A stretch of DNA of 64,000 bases from Halorientalis persicus (GCF_900110215.1 NZ_FOCX01000001.1:186001-250000), one strand, 5' to 3'. Positions 48,901 to 58,466 are shown, counted from the stretch's first letter. Notes: generated by a model from the sequence alone, not told the origin. Translations and numbers: made by a program.

Positions 48901-51335
48901 TGTTGTAGTTTCTCGCACTTCTGGTATCTGGCCTTGCAGGCTTCTTTCACGAGGTCCTTGCAGCTCTGGACCGCGTCGAGTTCGTGGGACGCGATACACT
49001 CCGAGATGCTTCCCGTCACGCAGTCCTGCACCTTCGAGGCCTGCGCGAGCGCACCGACCTCGTCGTCACACTTCCGCGTACCCACCCGCCGACAGCGCCT
49101 GTAGCGGGTGTCGCAGGGGGTGTCGTCGCTGGCGCAGGCCTCGCCGGTGACGGTCATGCCGTCTGGAAGCCCGTCGTCCAGCCGCGCCTGGTATGTGAGC
49201 AGGTGACTCTCACCGGGCTGGAGATCTGAGAGGTTCCACCGGATCGTGGTCCGCGTGAGGTCGTCGTCGAAGCCCGCCGCCGTCCCGTTGTACGTGGTCG
49301 TGGTGTTCAGCGAGTCCGGATCGGGATTGGACTCGGCGTAGGTGAACCACGGTTCGAGGTACTCCTCGATGGAGAGGTTCGTCGCGACGGTCTGGCCGGT
49401 GTTGGTGAGACGGATGAGATACAGTTGTTTGCGCCCGGGCACCGCGCGGCCGCCTTCCTTCTCGATCTGGAGCTTTGCGGACGGAATCGTCGCAGTCACG
49501 CGTTTCGTGTACGTTCTGTTGGCCGTCGCGTTCTCGCTGTCGGTCACCCGGACCGTGAAGGTGAAGTTTCCGACTTCGCCCACGGTTCCATTGAGGACAC
49601 CGTCGTCGTGGAGTTCCAGTCCCCGCGGTAGCGACCCGTTCACGACTGCGAACGACTCGACGGCTCCACCGGACTGGATGTCGATCCGAGTAGACGTGAA
49701 ATCCCCGAGTTTCGAGCGGGGCAGCGTGTCCGTGACGATGACCGGACCCGCGGTCCCGAAGGGGACGGTCGGCGGGGCCGTCAACCACGGATCGAACCGG
49801 ACGTTCGCCGTGCTCTGCGTGGAGCCGTTCTTCGAGACGCTGTCGCCCGTTCCGTTGGCGACCGCGCCCGTCACGGGGTCGGTCAGGTTCACGCCGCTGG
49901 CACTCGACGGCCCGCTCGGGTCGCCCCACCAGTTGTTCCTCGCGCTCACCGGGTCACCGTCGTCCTGTCTGTAGTTGATACCCGGGTTCCCGTTGCCCCT
50001 GATGATGTTGTGGGTCACCCGCAGCGTCGGGACGGAATCCCACAGGAAGTGGAGCCCCCACTCGCTGTTGTTGACGATGCCATTGCGCTCGATAGTCCCG
50101 GAGGCGGTGCTGGTCTCGACGCTGACGCCACGGGTGTTGTTCCGGAAGCGGTTCCCGACCGCGTGCAATTCCGGCACGTCACCCTGCAGTTTCAGCCCGT
50201 TGTCGGTGCTGTTCGCGACATCGTTCTCCCTGACCGTGACGTTGCGAGCGCCGTTGACGACGACACCGGAACTGCCGCTGCCGAGGACCGTGTTGTTCCG
50301 GGCGACCCCCTCGGAGGCATCACCGTTGATGCTGGCACGGAAGTTGATGCCGTGGCTCCCGCTGTCGACGATCCTGTTGTCCTCGACCAGCGTGGAAGGC
50401 ACTCGCGGGTAGATGCCGACGCGATAGCTGTCGACGACCGTGTTGTCCCGGATGGTGTTGTTGCCGCTCCCGTAGCCCTGGAGCAAGATGCCGTGGTTGT
50501 TCGAGACGACGGTGTTGTTGGCGATCAGTCCGCCTTCGGAGTTGCCGAGTTTCATCCCGTTGCCGCTGTTGTGGCTGACGTTGTTGGCCGTGATCGTCAG
50601 ACCCGTGAGCGGCCCGTCGGACTGGATTCCGTGGTCGTTCCCGACGATCGTGTTGTTCAGGACCGTGGTGTTGTCGCCGTCACCCACGAACACGCCCTGG
50701 TAGCTGTTGTCTCTGATCGTCGACTGCGAGACGGTGGCGTTTTTCGTCTGTCGCAGTTCGAGCCCGCGTCCGGGCTGCTTCCGGACGGTCGTTCGCTCGA
50801 TAGTCGCGTTCGTGCCGCCGCGGATTCGGAGTCCCCACCCGGTCTGGGTGCCGCCGACGTTGAACCCGTCGCGCACGACCAAATCCAGCACAGTCGCGTT
50901 GTCGACGCTATCGAACTCGACCGGTTGCGACCAGTTGGCGACGCCGACGTTTCGCACGGTCACGTTGGCTAGCTGGTCGGGATTGAACCCCCTGGGCGAG
51001 GACGTGCCCCGCACGAGGATCGGATGCCCGTGGGCACCGCCGTCGACTGCGCCTTTCAGCGTGTACCCGTTCCCGTCCAGCGTCACGTCACTGGCGTTGA
51101 TGAAGATGCACTCTTCGGTCGCGTCAGCCGTGATGTTCGCGCCCAGTTCGTACGTGCCCGACTCGTTGATCTGCCGACAGTCGGTAACCGTCGCGCCCGA
51201 CGAGTCGTCCGTCGGCGCGTTGCCCGCCGACGCGTCGATGCCAGTCGCCGCCGAGCCACCGACGACCGCCGTCAACCCGACGGTGGCAACGACCGCCAGG
51301 ACGAGGATCGCCCTGCCGGAGGATCGCCCCGTCAT
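45975..51335 (-). CDS. Giant surface protein: NosD beta-helix, DUF11, CARDB, PGF-CTERM
   Basis: 1786 residues. The order is: signal peptide (about 1-32); NosD-type parallel beta-helix (about 55-470); a cadherin/Ig-like segment (about 520-610); a DUF11-type repeat with a Cys-rich insert (about 650-790, 14 or more Cys); a second DUF11 repeat beginning DPNEKIVGAKKYV; Ig-like and FlgD-like domains; an Asp/Glu/Ser-rich linker; a CARDB domain; a PGF-pre-PGF domain; and a C-terminal GPGFGFTAMVASLALLVAL helix followed by RRR. The last is the PGF-CTERM signal, normally removed by archaeosortase and replaced by a lipid. It is cell-surface attached and probably binds glycans or other surface structures. 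Confidence 0.88.
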   Translation of the reverse strand: MTGRSSGRAILVLAVVATVGLTAVVGGSAATGIDASAGNAPTDDSSGATVTDCRQINESGTYELGANITADATEECIFINASDVTLDGNGYTLKGAVDGGAHGHPILVRGTSSPRGFNPDQLANVTVRNVGVANWSQPVEFDSVDNATVLDLVVRDGFNVGGTQTGWGLRIRGGTNATIERTTVRKQPGRGLELRQTKNATVSQSTIRDNSYQGVFVGDGDNTTVLNNTIVGNDHGIQSDGPLTGLTITANNVSHNSGNGMKLGNSEGGLIANNTVVSNNHGILLQGYGSGNNTIRDNTVVDSYRVGIYPRVPSTLVEDNRIVDSGSHGINFRASINGDASEGVARNNTVLGSGSSGVVVNGARNVTVRENDVANSTDNGLKLQGDVPELHAVGNRFRNNTRGVSVETSTASGTIERNGIVNNSEWGLHFLWDSVPTLRVTHNIIRGNGNPGINYRQDDGDPVSARNNWWGDPSGPSSASGVNLTDPVTGAVANGTGDSVSKNGSTQSTANVRFDPWLTAPPTVPFGTAGPVIVTDTLPRSKLGDFTSTRIDIQSGGAVESFAVVNGSLPRGLELHDDGVLNGTVGEVGNFTFTVRVTDSENATANRTYTKRVTATIPSAKLQIEKEGGRAVPGRKQLYLIRLTNTGQTVATNLSIEEYLEPWFTYAESNPDPDSLNTTTTYNGTAAGFDDDLTRTTIRWNLSDLQPGESHLLTYQARLDDGLPDGMTVTGEACASDDTPCDTRYRRCRRVGTRKCDDEVGALAQASKVQDCVTGSISECIASHELDAVQSCKDLVKEACKARYQKCEKLQQTKNLRGDRHLTPPCAPDENQVDTSSDPNEKIVGAKKYVTPNTTLPYVVHFENVGNATATNVTITDELPDTLDLSSVEVFTADRERVALNDSQPATLYNGSQTRTRNVTLGNETVTRTDTVVERHTATLDGRTVEWHLQNTDLEPNETGTVLLSADPKPGLADGTRIENDATIRFDEVSSLTTDETVNVIDTAAPSCRVDPLPARSPENLTLSWTGTDPVGEIDYVTIFVSSDGGETWQAARVGVENRTTTFSGELGESYRFMCTAVDTAGNRETETPSADANTTVATVDVTGSVREADGDPAAGATITVADATRSRSPVVVNDWYGTVCRLIGLEDEVITGSDGGFEITTAPGSPREISYYQAHPATFPQRNGTVPDDAAVFPRDGSPDLYGLTHFTPTGDEDLGSATLPDAHPLDVTVVTEAGDPVENASLKVQHTSPTGARASVIFPNATTDDGLFVPEATRRPGIEVTGNVTVTVLLPNESRFDGRVYGRSLTVDSPRDLTITANLTDQSPPRIEQFESARGAGPVNETAPTTISVALADENPASATLAVRNGSNATVLERDVTAAFDSTLPIEWNGTNGTGAPLAPGEYDLVLTASDTNGNEATASLSTVVDGEDDESEEEEEDDDESEGEEEDDDESEGDESDNDGGNGGSSGNGGSSGSVGGGSGVSSGNLVRPEITVDAAVQSRVVAAGEPLTVTATVRNTGGKAGEYDLSLSVDGAATDATRAGEIAPNDETTLQFRHNVTEPGAYDLGVGGTDLGSVTVLEEPAESTSTAQFDGDTAAFENGSVESVSVPGQSGVVSVAERSGPPAGARIPDGTMLAFVQVALPESDTEASVRVGVSRAELTDAGVAPSDVRALRYVPATDEWQSLSVRVVRDDRDRTTFAVDGVNSTLAIVAPPQTAPETPTTEPTPVPVTESAPAADPAPDPGTTDSATTTTDATGPGFGFTAMVASLALLVALVARRRARQR

Positions 51336-51447
51336 CGTCCTGTCTCTCCGTCATCGTGTCGGCAACCGAATGCCCCGGACAGCTCTCTGAAACCCTCGTT
51401 CGTTGGCCGTTCCACCCTCATTTCAACCGCGACCCCACGATCATGTA

Positions 51448-51466
51448 TACTAGACAATGTATAATT
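51448..51466. promoter_or_regulatory. TATAC/GTATA inverted repeat in promoter region
   Basis: An inverted repeat TATAC-TAGACAAT-GTATA lies in an AT-rich part of the 282-base gap between the giant gene and the next minus-strand gene. It is about 110 bases upstream of the giant gene start, and either arm could serve as a TATA box. Coordinates are accurate to within a few bases. Confidence 0.35.
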
Positions 51467-51617
51467 GAATAGCAAATAGTCTTTGAATCAAACAGTATTT
51501 GATAGCGATGGGTTCGGCGTGAAAAAAGAGAGCGACGAATCGAGGGGCGTCCGACGGTTCACGGAATCGTGGGCAGAAAAAGCGGCGTCGACCGGGCGGC
51601 GAGCAGGTACCGTGGTC

Positions 51618-52019
51618 TCAGGGTTCGTTTTCGGCTTCGGATCCTTCGCCGTGCTCGCGCTCGTCGGATTCGGTCTCGATCTGGACGGTCGTACTCTCCG
51701 AGGGGGGCTCCCCGCCGCGCCGCCCGCCCTCGCCGATGTCGACGGGGAGGCGCTCCCGGAGGTCGCTGGCGATGGACTCGACCCGGTGGCGGACGGTCTG
51801 GATCTGTTCTTCGAAGGCCTCGGCGTTGCGGGTGACGTGGTGGACGCGGTCGCGCGGAATCTGGTGCATCAGATCGTTGCCGTCCTCGTCGGTGCCCGTC
51901 TTGACCATCCAGTGGTCGCGCGCGTAGACAAGGTCCTCGTTGTCGACGGTCTCGGTGACCGTCCCCGACTCGGGGTCGTCGTAGATGATCGTGGCCTGAC
52001 CGAGTTCCAGTTCGTTCAT
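51618..52019 (-). CDS. Conserved haloarchaeal hypothetical protein
   Basis: 133 residues from MNELELGQATIIYDDPE. There is a compact N-terminal domain of short strands (VYARDHWMVKTGTDEDGND), then a helical middle (EEQIQTVRHRVESIASDL) and a charged disordered tail. A start 15 bases upstream is possible. The protein looks soluble. Function is not known to me. Confidence 0.65.
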   Translation of the reverse strand: MNELELGQATIIYDDPESGTVTETVDNEDLVYARDHWMVKTGTDEDGNDLMHQIPRDRVHHVTRNAEAFEEQIQTVRHRVESIASDLRERLPVDIGEGGRRGGEPPSESTTVQIETESDEREHGEGSEAENEP

Positions 52020-52208
52020 GTTCCATGGTACCACGCGCGGACGTATAGCCGCTGTGTCAGGGGATCAGTCACGGCGATCGGACAGGTCACGGCGACCACA
52101 TTCGTACGGGGCGTGACCGGCCAGGGTTTGGTTCCGAAGGTTTCGGTCCCGATCGGCTTTCGAGACACAACCACAATCGGAGTAAAGGTGGGTGACGTAC
52201 TATCGACC

Positions 52209-52613
52209 ATGAGTCGAACGACGACGCGGCTCGCGAGAGTCGCACTGGCGATCGGTGTCGCACTGGCACTGGTAGCCGCGACTGGTGGGGTCGCGGCGGG
52301 TCACTCCGGCGACGACGGGATGCACCACCACGACGGGTGGATGGGGAGCCACGCCGGTGGCGGGATGTGGGGCGGCTTCGGCTGGCTCTGGATGCTCGGT
52401 GGCCTGCTCGTCGTGTTCGGCGTGCCGGCGATAGCGCTGTACGCGCTGACGACGCGGGACAGCGGTAGCGGCGGGGCCGAGGGCGACGACGCGCTCACGA
52501 CCCTGCGCCGGCGGTACGCCGCGGGCGAGATCGACGAGGAGGAGTTCGAGCGGCGCGAGGGCGACCTGCGGGAGACCTCGGACTGGGCGAGCGGGGAGCG
52601 AAGCGACCCGTGA
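52209..52613 (+). CDS. SHOCT-domain membrane protein
   Basis: 134 residues. A signal peptide or first helix (about 8-30) precedes a His/Met-rich loop (MHHHDGWMGSHAGGGMW) that could bind metal. A second helix lies at about 62-84, and a C-terminal SHOCT motif (DALTTLRRRYAAGEIDEEEFERREGDL) follows. SHOCT domains mediate oligomerisation. The TATA-like AGTAAAG about 28 bases upstream suits a leaderless start. Confidence 0.8.
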   Translation: MSRTTTRLARVALAIGVALALVAATGGVAAGHSGDDGMHHHDGWMGSHAGGGMWGGFGWLWMLGGLLVVFGVPAIALYALTTRDSGSGGAEGDDALTTLRRRYAAGEIDEEEFERREGDLRETSDWASGERSDP

Positions 52614-52630
52614 GCGGGCCGAAGGCCCGC
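52614..52630 (+). terminator. GCGGGCC hairpin after SHOCT gene
   Basis: Perfect arms GCGGGCC and GGCCCGC around GAA begin at the base after the stop codon. It is GC-rich and lacks a T run, so its effectiveness as a terminator is uncertain. Confidence 0.35.
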
Positions 52631-52701
52631 GGCCGCGACTCGCCGGCGGGGAGTAGGCGGCGAAGGCAACGCAAATATGCCCGCCGGGCGGAGCGGGGTA
52701 C

Positions 52702-54009
52702 ATGATCGGTGTCGTCGGCGGTGGGGTGGCTGGACTGGCCGCGGCCCACCGACTCCAGCAGGCCGGCCACGAGGTACAGGTGTTCGAGGCGAGCGACGAC
52801 GTGGGCGGGCTCGCGGCCGTCTACGAGACCGCCGGCGACTCCATCGAGAAGTTCTACCACCACCTCTCGAAATCCGAGGAGACCATCGTCGAGGTGGCCG
52901 ACGACCTGGGCCTGGGCGACCGGATCGAGTGGCGGATCGGGAAGAACGCCTACTACGTCGACGGCGTCGTCCACCCGCTGGACACGGCCTGGGAGATCCT
53001 GGCCTACCCGCACCTCTCTTTGTACGACAAGTTCCGGCTGGCGATGCTCACGATGGAGGTCGACGTGCGCGGCGGCGTCCCCTCGTTCGACACCTACGAC
53101 GACCTCGAAGCCTTCGAGGACGTACCCATCACGGAGTTCCTGCTCGACCACACCTCCCGGAGCGTCTACGAGAACTTCTGGGAGCCGCTGCTTTCGGCCA
53201 AGTTCGGCTCCCGGAAGGAGGACGTGAGCGCCGCGTGGCTGCTGGGCCGAGTCAAGTTCCGCGGCGAGCGGGACCTCCTGCGCGGCGAGATCCTCGGCTA
53301 CCTCGACGGCGGCTTCGCACCCTTCCTCGACGCGCTGGTCGAGGCCGTGGGGCGCGAGAACGTCACCACTGGCGCGCGCGTGACCGACCTCGCGACCGGC
53401 GACGGGCGCGTCGAGTCGCTGACCGTCGAGACCGACGGGGCGACCGAGCGCCACGACGTGGACGGCGTGGTCGTCGCGGCGATGCCCGACGTGCTGGAGG
53501 CGCTGACGGGCTACCCCTGCGAGATCGACTTCCAGGGCACGGTCTGTTCGGTCTGGAGCATGGACGAGTCACTGACCGACACCTACTGGCTGAACATCGC
53601 CGACGAGGCCCCCTTCGGCGTGTTCATCGAACACACCAACTTCGTCCCGGCGGAACGCTACGGCGGCGAACACCTCTACTACACTGCCAGCTACGTCCAG
53701 GACCTCGACGAGGACCTGTGGCAAATGGACGACGCGGCGGTCGAACAGCTGTGGCAGGACGGCATCGCCGACCTGTTCCCCCAGTTCGATCCCGACAGCG
53801 TGAACTGGGTGGAGACGGCCCGAAATCCCCGGACTGCGCCGGTCTACGAACGCGGGTATCTCGACATGGTGATCCCCTACGACCTCTCGGCGGCGGTCGC
53901 CGAGGGCGTCACATACGCCGGCATGGCCAGCCGCGCCCAGTACCCCGAGCGCAGTCTCAACGGCGCTATCGAGGCCGGGTTCGCTGCGGCCGACGCGCTG
54001 TCGGAGTGA
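52702..54009 (+). CDS. FAD-dependent amine oxidase-type oxidoreductase
   Basis: 435 residues. The Rossmann motif VVGGGVAGLAAAHRL (3-17) and the acidic strand end VFEASDDVGG are those of flavin amine oxidase/protoporphyrinogen oxidase-type enzymes. The C-terminal YAGMASRAQYPERSLNGAIEAG belongs to the FAD-binding part. The middle (about 130-330) varies and sets the substrate, which I cannot name. Carotenoid, porphyrin or UDP-galactopyranose-mutase-like roles are all seen in relatives. It appears monocistronic. Confidence 0.85.
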   Translation: MIGVVGGGVAGLAAAHRLQQAGHEVQVFEASDDVGGLAAVYETAGDSIEKFYHHLSKSEETIVEVADDLGLGDRIEWRIGKNAYYVDGVVHPLDTAWEILAYPHLSLYDKFRLAMLTMEVDVRGGVPSFDTYDDLEAFEDVPITEFLLDHTSRSVYENFWEPLLSAKFGSRKEDVSAAWLLGRVKFRGERDLLRGEILGYLDGGFAPFLDALVEAVGRENVTTGARVTDLATGDGRVESLTVETDGATERHDVDGVVVAAMPDVLEALTGYPCEIDFQGTVCSVWSMDESLTDTYWLNIADEAPFGVFIEHTNFVPAERYGGEHLYYTASYVQDLDEDLWQMDDAAVEQLWQDGIADLFPQFDPDSVNWVETARNPRTAPVYERGYLDMVIPYDLSAAVAEGVTYAGMASRAQYPERSLNGAIEAGFAAADALSE

Positions 54010-54068
54010 GTGAAACCGCCGTTTGACTCTCCAGAAGACAGGTTATCGGCGGCGCCCTCGGGTCCGAT

Positions 54069-54725
54069 ATGAAACGCCGCACGATGCTGACCGCGCTCGG
54101 CACGGCGACGGTGGCGACCGCGGGCTGTCTCGACCGATCGGGAGACGGATCGACGCCGACCGACACGGACGGGCCAGGGAGCACCGACCGAACGGAGACG
54201 CCGGCCGGAACGGCCGACGAAAGTCGGACCCCGACGGCACCCTCCGGGCGGTTCGACGGGGCGGACTGTCCCGCGTTCAGCGACAGCGTCGACAGGACGG
54301 TCTGTTTCCACGCGCTCGGGAACGGGTCGGCCGAGGTGTGGATCGAACCCGACCGCGAACTGTTCGAGCCGACGACCGACGACGACACCGTGGAGACGAT
54401 CACGTTCACGTTGTGCAACGAGTCGGGCGAATCGTTCGGGTTGAACCCCTACGCCTGGGCGATAAAACGACGGACGGCCGACGGCTGGGAACACGTCGCG
54501 CCCGAGGAGCACGTCGAACCCTGGACGACCGTCGACGACGGCGGGACGTACACCTGGCGGCTGAGTGTCGAGACCCATCCGTCACCGGACCGTGACGATC
54601 ACATGACACTGGTCGAAGCCCTCGAATCGGGGGTCTACGCGTTCGCGATCGCGGGATCGCTGGGCGGGGAAACGAGTGGAACGACCTGGGTCGAGTGTGT
54701 CGCACTCTTCGAGGTCGACCGCTAG
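54069..54725 (+). CDS. Tat-type haloarchaeal lipoprotein
   Basis: 218 residues. The N-terminus [20 protein letters not shown] ends in a lipobox-like TAGC, so the Cys is probably lipidated. A Thr/Pro/Ser-rich linker runs to about residue 60. The remaining domain is beta-rich with several Cys. Such lipoproteins are tethered on the outer face of the membrane. It overlaps the convergent chemoreceptor by four bases at the stop codons. Its binding partner is unknown. Confidence 0.7.
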   Translation: MKRRTMLTALGTATVATAGCLDRSGDGSTPTDTDGPGSTDRTETPAGTADESRTPTAPSGRFDGADCPAFSDSVDRTVCFHALGNGSAEVWIEPDRELFEPTTDDDTVETITFTLCNESGESFGLNPYAWAIKRRTADGWEHVAPEEHVEPWTTVDDGGTYTWRLSVETHPSPDRDDHMTLVEALESGVYAFAIAGSLGGETSGTTWVECVALFEVDR

Positions 54726-56389
54726 TCTTCCAGCGTCGCGTCGATAGTGGCCCCGGAACCACCCTTCGAGACCCGCATCCCGTCGAGCAGGGTCGAGAGC
54801 TGGTCGGCTTCCGTCGAGAGTTGCTGGATCGTCTCGGTCACCTCGCGGGTGGCGGCGGTCTGCTCCTCCGCCGAGGCCGAGACGGACTGGGCTTCGTCGG
54901 CGGTCTCGTCGCTGATCGCGGCCACGGAGTCGATCATGGCGACGACCTCCTGGGTCGTCGAGGCCTGGCGATCGGTCGCGTCGTCGATCTCCTGGACCCC
55001 GGCGTTGACGTCTTCGATGGTCGCGACGACCGATTCGAGTTTTGCCATGGCGTCCTCGATGGTGTCGGCCCCGCTCTCGACGCTGTCTTCCATGTCGTCC
55101 ATCTCGTCGGTCGCGGCGGCGGCCTGCTCGCGCATCTCCGCGATCACCGACTCGACCTCGTCGGTCGCCTCCTGGGTCTCTTCGGCGAGGTCTTTCACCT
55201 CGTTGGCGACGACGGCGAACCCCTCACCGGCCTCGCCGGCGCGAGCGGCCTCGATGGAGGCGTTCAGCGCCAGCGTGTTGGTCTGTTCGGCGATCCCGTC
55301 GATCAGGTCGACGATCTCGTCGATCTGCTCGATGCGCTGATCGAGCGTCTCCACCTCCGTGGCGGCCGAAGCGGCGTTCTCCCGAATGGAGGCGATCTCC
55401 TCGCCCGCCTGCTCGGAGGCGTTACGCGCTTGCTCTCCGGTGTCGGCCGCGTCCGCGGCGGTTCCGGCCACCTCGGTCGCCGAGGAGGCGATCTCCTCGA
55501 TGGTCGCCGAGAGGTCGTTCATCCGCTCTGAGGCATCGGTGACCTGCTCGCGCTGGTCCTCGGCGCCACTGGCGATCTCCTCCATCGAGCCGCTCACCTC
55601 GTCGCTGGCGCGGCGGATCTCCTGGCCGCTGGCGGCGGCGTCCTCGCTGACGCTCGCGACGGTGTCGGCGAACTCGCTTGCCTCCGCGACGGTCTCGGCC
55701 AGCGAGTCGAGCATCTCGTTGAACGCCTCGGCGATGTCGCGCATCGACTCGTTGTCGGCGTCCGTGTCCAGCCGGCGGGTCAGGTCACCGTCGGCCACGG
55801 CGTGCATGACCTCACTGTACTCCTGGGCACGGGTGCGGAGCTGGTCGGCGACGGCTTCGGCCTCCTGTTTGGCGGCCTCGGCCTCGGCGCGAGCCTCCTC
55901 GGCGCGTTCCTGCTGGCGCTGAGCCTGTTCTTTGGCCTCTTTGGCCTCCGTGATGCGCTGGTCTAAGTCGGTGGCCGTCTGCTCCAAGCCGCGATAGACC
56001 CCTTCGATCTCGTCGGGTCGCTGTTCCCCGATGACGAAGTCGTACTCCTCACGACCGATGGCGTCTGTCGCCGCGTCGAGTTGCTGGATGATGACGTACA
56101 TCTCACCGTAGATGAACCCACCGACGAAAAACGTGAAAAACAGGATCGTCGCGACCATCACGAGCGACTCGACCACGAAGTACGCGACCAGGATCGGGAA
56201 CAGCGTCGCGATGGTCGCGTGAGCCCATAGCTGGCGGTTGAGGGTCCGCTTCAGGACACCAGGCGTGTACTGTTTCGCGCGGAGTGAAACGGCCGACTGC
56301 AGGAACCACAGCGCGTCCGTCCACGATCGTGCCGGCGAGATAATATGACGGTCGGAACTTTCTTTTTCACCCGGTGACGTGTCGACCAT
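54722..56389 (-). CDS. Methyl-accepting chemotaxis transducer without ectodomain
   Basis: 555 residues. Two adjacent membrane helices (about 58-76 and 78-97) are joined by almost no external loop. Two HAMP-like linkers (about 100-150 and 180-235) and the MCP signalling hairpin follow, with [24 protein letters not shown] at the tip. Two-helix transducers without a sensor domain pair with a membrane sensor such as a rhodopsin or sense through the membrane. A TATA-like GTTATAC (minus, near 56416) puts the transcript start at the ATG. Confidence 0.9.
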   Translation of the reverse strand: MVDTSPGEKESSDRHIISPARSWTDALWFLQSAVSLRAKQYTPGVLKRTLNRQLWAHATIATLFPILVAYFVVESLVMVATILFFTFFVGGFIYGEMYVIIQQLDAATDAIGREEYDFVIGEQRPDEIEGVYRGLEQTATDLDQRITEAKEAKEQAQRQQERAEEARAEAEAAKQEAEAVADQLRTRAQEYSEVMHAVADGDLTRRLDTDADNESMRDIAEAFNEMLDSLAETVAEASEFADTVASVSEDAAASGQEIRRASDEVSGSMEEIASGAEDQREQVTDASERMNDLSATIEEIASSATEVAGTAADAADTGEQARNASEQAGEEIASIRENAASAATEVETLDQRIEQIDEIVDLIDGIAEQTNTLALNASIEAARAGEAGEGFAVVANEVKDLAEETQEATDEVESVIAEMREQAAAATDEMDDMEDSVESGADTIEDAMAKLESVVATIEDVNAGVQEIDDATDRQASTTQEVVAMIDSVAAISDETADEAQSVSASAEEQTAATREVTETIQQLSTEADQLSTLLDGMRVSKGGSGATIDATLED

Positions 56390-56482
56390 GCCCGAAGTGT
56401 AGTGAGAATTGTGTATAACGGTGTGGGCACGATTCTCAGCGCTGAAAACCTAGAGAACCCGCAGCCGCCAGCGCTCGTCGGA

Positions 56483-57073
56483 TCAGCCGTCCGCTTCGGC
56501 GTCGACGCCGGGTGCCTCCTCGACGTTTACCTCACCGGGTTCGTCCTGGCCGCCGGCCACGACCTCACCGTCGCCGGTCTCGACGTACACGTCGTCCGCG
56601 AAGCCGCCCTCGGCGTGGGGGTGTTCGGGGTCGTCGAGTTTCTCGGGGGTCGAGGGGGCGTCGGCGACGCCGCCCGCGGGACGGAACTCGCCGAGCGGGT
56701 CGTCGATGGTGATCCCCCAGCGCTCGAAAAAGTCCGCGTAGCGCTCGTAGTGGTCCTCGAGTTCGTCGCTCGGGAACTCCATCATCTCCGTCCAGCCGTG
56801 GTTGTAGAAGTCGAAGTTGGCCTGCACGTGGGTGATCTCGCGGGCCTCGGCCTCGGTGAAGCCGGAATCGAGCGCGGCGACGTAGGTGTCCATCGTCGCG
56901 TCGAAGAAGTCGTCGAGGTGGGCGCGCCGGGCCTCGCGGTGGCCCTCCTCGGCCTTGTCGAGGAAGACGCCGGTGTGGAGGTCGACCAGGCGGTCGTTGA
57001 CCCGCTGGCCGATGACGGGAGCTGTCAGTGCCTTCTTCGCGGCCCAGTGGCGGACGTTCTGACGGATCTTCAT
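56483..57073 (-). CDS. Conserved haloarchaeal hypothetical protein
   Basis: 196 residues, starting MKIRQNVRHWAAKKALTAPV. The ordered helical part (about 1-140) has aromatic-rich FDFYNHGWTEMMEFP and HYERYADFFERWG. An acidic C-terminal tail ends PGVDAEADG. No membrane segments are visible. A minus-strand TATA-like TTTTAGGATA lies about 30 bases upstream of the ATG. I cannot assign a function. Confidence 0.7.
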   Translation of the reverse strand: MKIRQNVRHWAAKKALTAPVIGQRVNDRLVDLHTGVFLDKAEEGHREARRAHLDDFFDATMDTYVAALDSGFTEAEAREITHVQANFDFYNHGWTEMMEFPSDELEDHYERYADFFERWGITIDDPLGEFRPAGGVADAPSTPEKLDDPEHPHAEGGFADDVYVETGDGEVVAGGQDEPGEVNVEEAPGVDAEADG

Positions 57074-57215
57074 CTCGACCCATTCGTAAGGACGGGATAT
57101 CCTAAAACGTCCCGGGTTCCCGGCGGCGATGGGATCGGACCACGGTGGCGGGGTCGGCGGGCGAAACTCACGCGGATAGCAATGCACATTAGGCCCGGTA
57201 TGCAAACGACGAGTT

Positions 57216-58466
57216 ATGAGCGCGTCGCACGTGATCATCGGAGACGGTATCGCGGGGAGTTCCGCGGCTGAGACAATCCGGGAACAGGACCCCGATGCCG
57301 ACATCACGGTCGTCACCGAGGAGGGTGAGGCGCTGTACAACCGGATTCTCATCAAGGAGTTCGCCAAAGGGAAACTACCCGAAGCCCCCATCTCGATCCA
57401 CGAGGAAGACTGGTACGCCGAACGGGACATCGACCTCGAACTCAACACGGTCGTGACCGGTGTCGACACCGACGAGAAGGTCGTCACCACCCACGACAGC
57501 GGCGAGATCGAGTACGACAAACTCCTGCTGGCGACCGGGGGAACGCCGACCCAGCTCCCCGTGGACAACTCCGACGCCGAGGGAATCCACCACTTCTGGA
57601 CCTTTCAGGACGCCCGGGCCATCCGCGAGCACGCCGACGAGTCCGACACGGGGATCGTCGTCGGGGCGGGTCTGCTCGGGATCGACCTCGCGGCCATCTG
57701 TGCCGCACAGGACATCGACGCCCACTACCTGATGCGGGGCAACCGCTGGTGGCGCTACGCCCTCTCGCTGGAGGGTGCGGAGATCATCCACGACGCGCTC
57801 GAAGAGAACGGGGTCACCCCGGTCTTCGACTCCGGTGTGGATCACTTCACGACCGACGACGACGGCGTCGTCACCGGCGCGGTCGATCCCGACGGCGAGG
57901 CCTACGGGGGCGAGTTCGTCGGCGTCGCCATCGGCCTGAACTTCAACACGGAGTTCCTCCGGGACACCGACGTCGAACTCGACGACGGCATCGTCGTCGA
58001 CGAGTATATGCAGACCAACGTCGAGGACGTGTACGCCGCGGGCGACATCACCCGTTTCTACGACACCATCCTCGACGACTACACCCAGAACGGGGCCTGG
58101 GGCTCGGCCAAGGAGCAGGGCGCGGTCGCCGGGCAGAACATGGTCGCCGACGAGGCGAGCGAGGCGTTCCGCTGGGTCTCCTCCTACTCGATCACGCACT
58201 TCGATTTCCCCTTCCTCTCGTTTGGCCATCCGACGCTTGGCGACGACCACGCCGAACGGAAGTACTCCGACACGGAGTGGCGGCGACTGGCGTTCAAGGA
58301 CGGCAAGCTCGTGGGCGGGGTCCTCATCGGCGACCTCGCCCCGCAGTCGAAGTACAAACAGCTGATCCGCGAGGAGCGTGAAGTCGCCGACCAGAAGGAG
58401 GTCCTGCTCGAACAGGACGTGGATCTGGAGAACCTCGACGCGCCCGCGGCCGCCGAGTCCGAGTGA
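57216..58466 (+). CDS. NAD(P)/FAD-dependent oxidoreductase
   Basis: 416 residues. There are two Rossmann motifs, HVIIGDGIAGSSAAETI (5-21) for FAD and GIVVGAGLLGIDLAA (about 146-160) for NAD(P)H. The motif VYAAGDITRF matches the FAD-contacting signature of class-II pyridine nucleotide-disulfide oxidoreductases. No CxxxxC disulfide is present, so it is not a glutathione reductase type. A nitrite reductase-, rubredoxin reductase- or ferredoxin reductase-like role is likely. Its substrate is unknown. Confidence 0.88.
   Translation: MSASHVIIGDGIAGSSAAETIREQDPDADITVVTEEGEALYNRILIKEFAKGKLPEAPISIHEEDWYAERDIDLELNTVVTGVDTDEKVVTTHDSGEIEYDKLLLATGGTPTQLPVDNSDAEGIHHFWTFQDARAIREHADESDTGIVVGAGLLGIDLAAICAAQDIDAHYLMRGNRWWRYALSLEGAEIIHDALEENGVTPVFDSGVDHFTTDDDGVVTGAVDPDGEAYGGEFVGVAIGLNFNTEFLRDTDVELDDGIVVDEYMQTNVEDVYAAGDITRFYDTILDDYTQNGAWGSAKEQGAVAGQNMVADEASEAFRWVSSYSITHFDFPFLSFGHPTLGDDHAERKYSDTEWRRLAFKDGKLVGGVLIGDLAPQSKYKQLIREEREVADQKEVLLEQDVDLENLDAPAAAESE

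Noticed and set aside
52200-52703. 167-residue minus-strand frame over the SHOCT gene
   Set aside because: Arg/Pro-rich shadow frame. The plus strand has a signal helix, His-rich loop and SHOCT motif.
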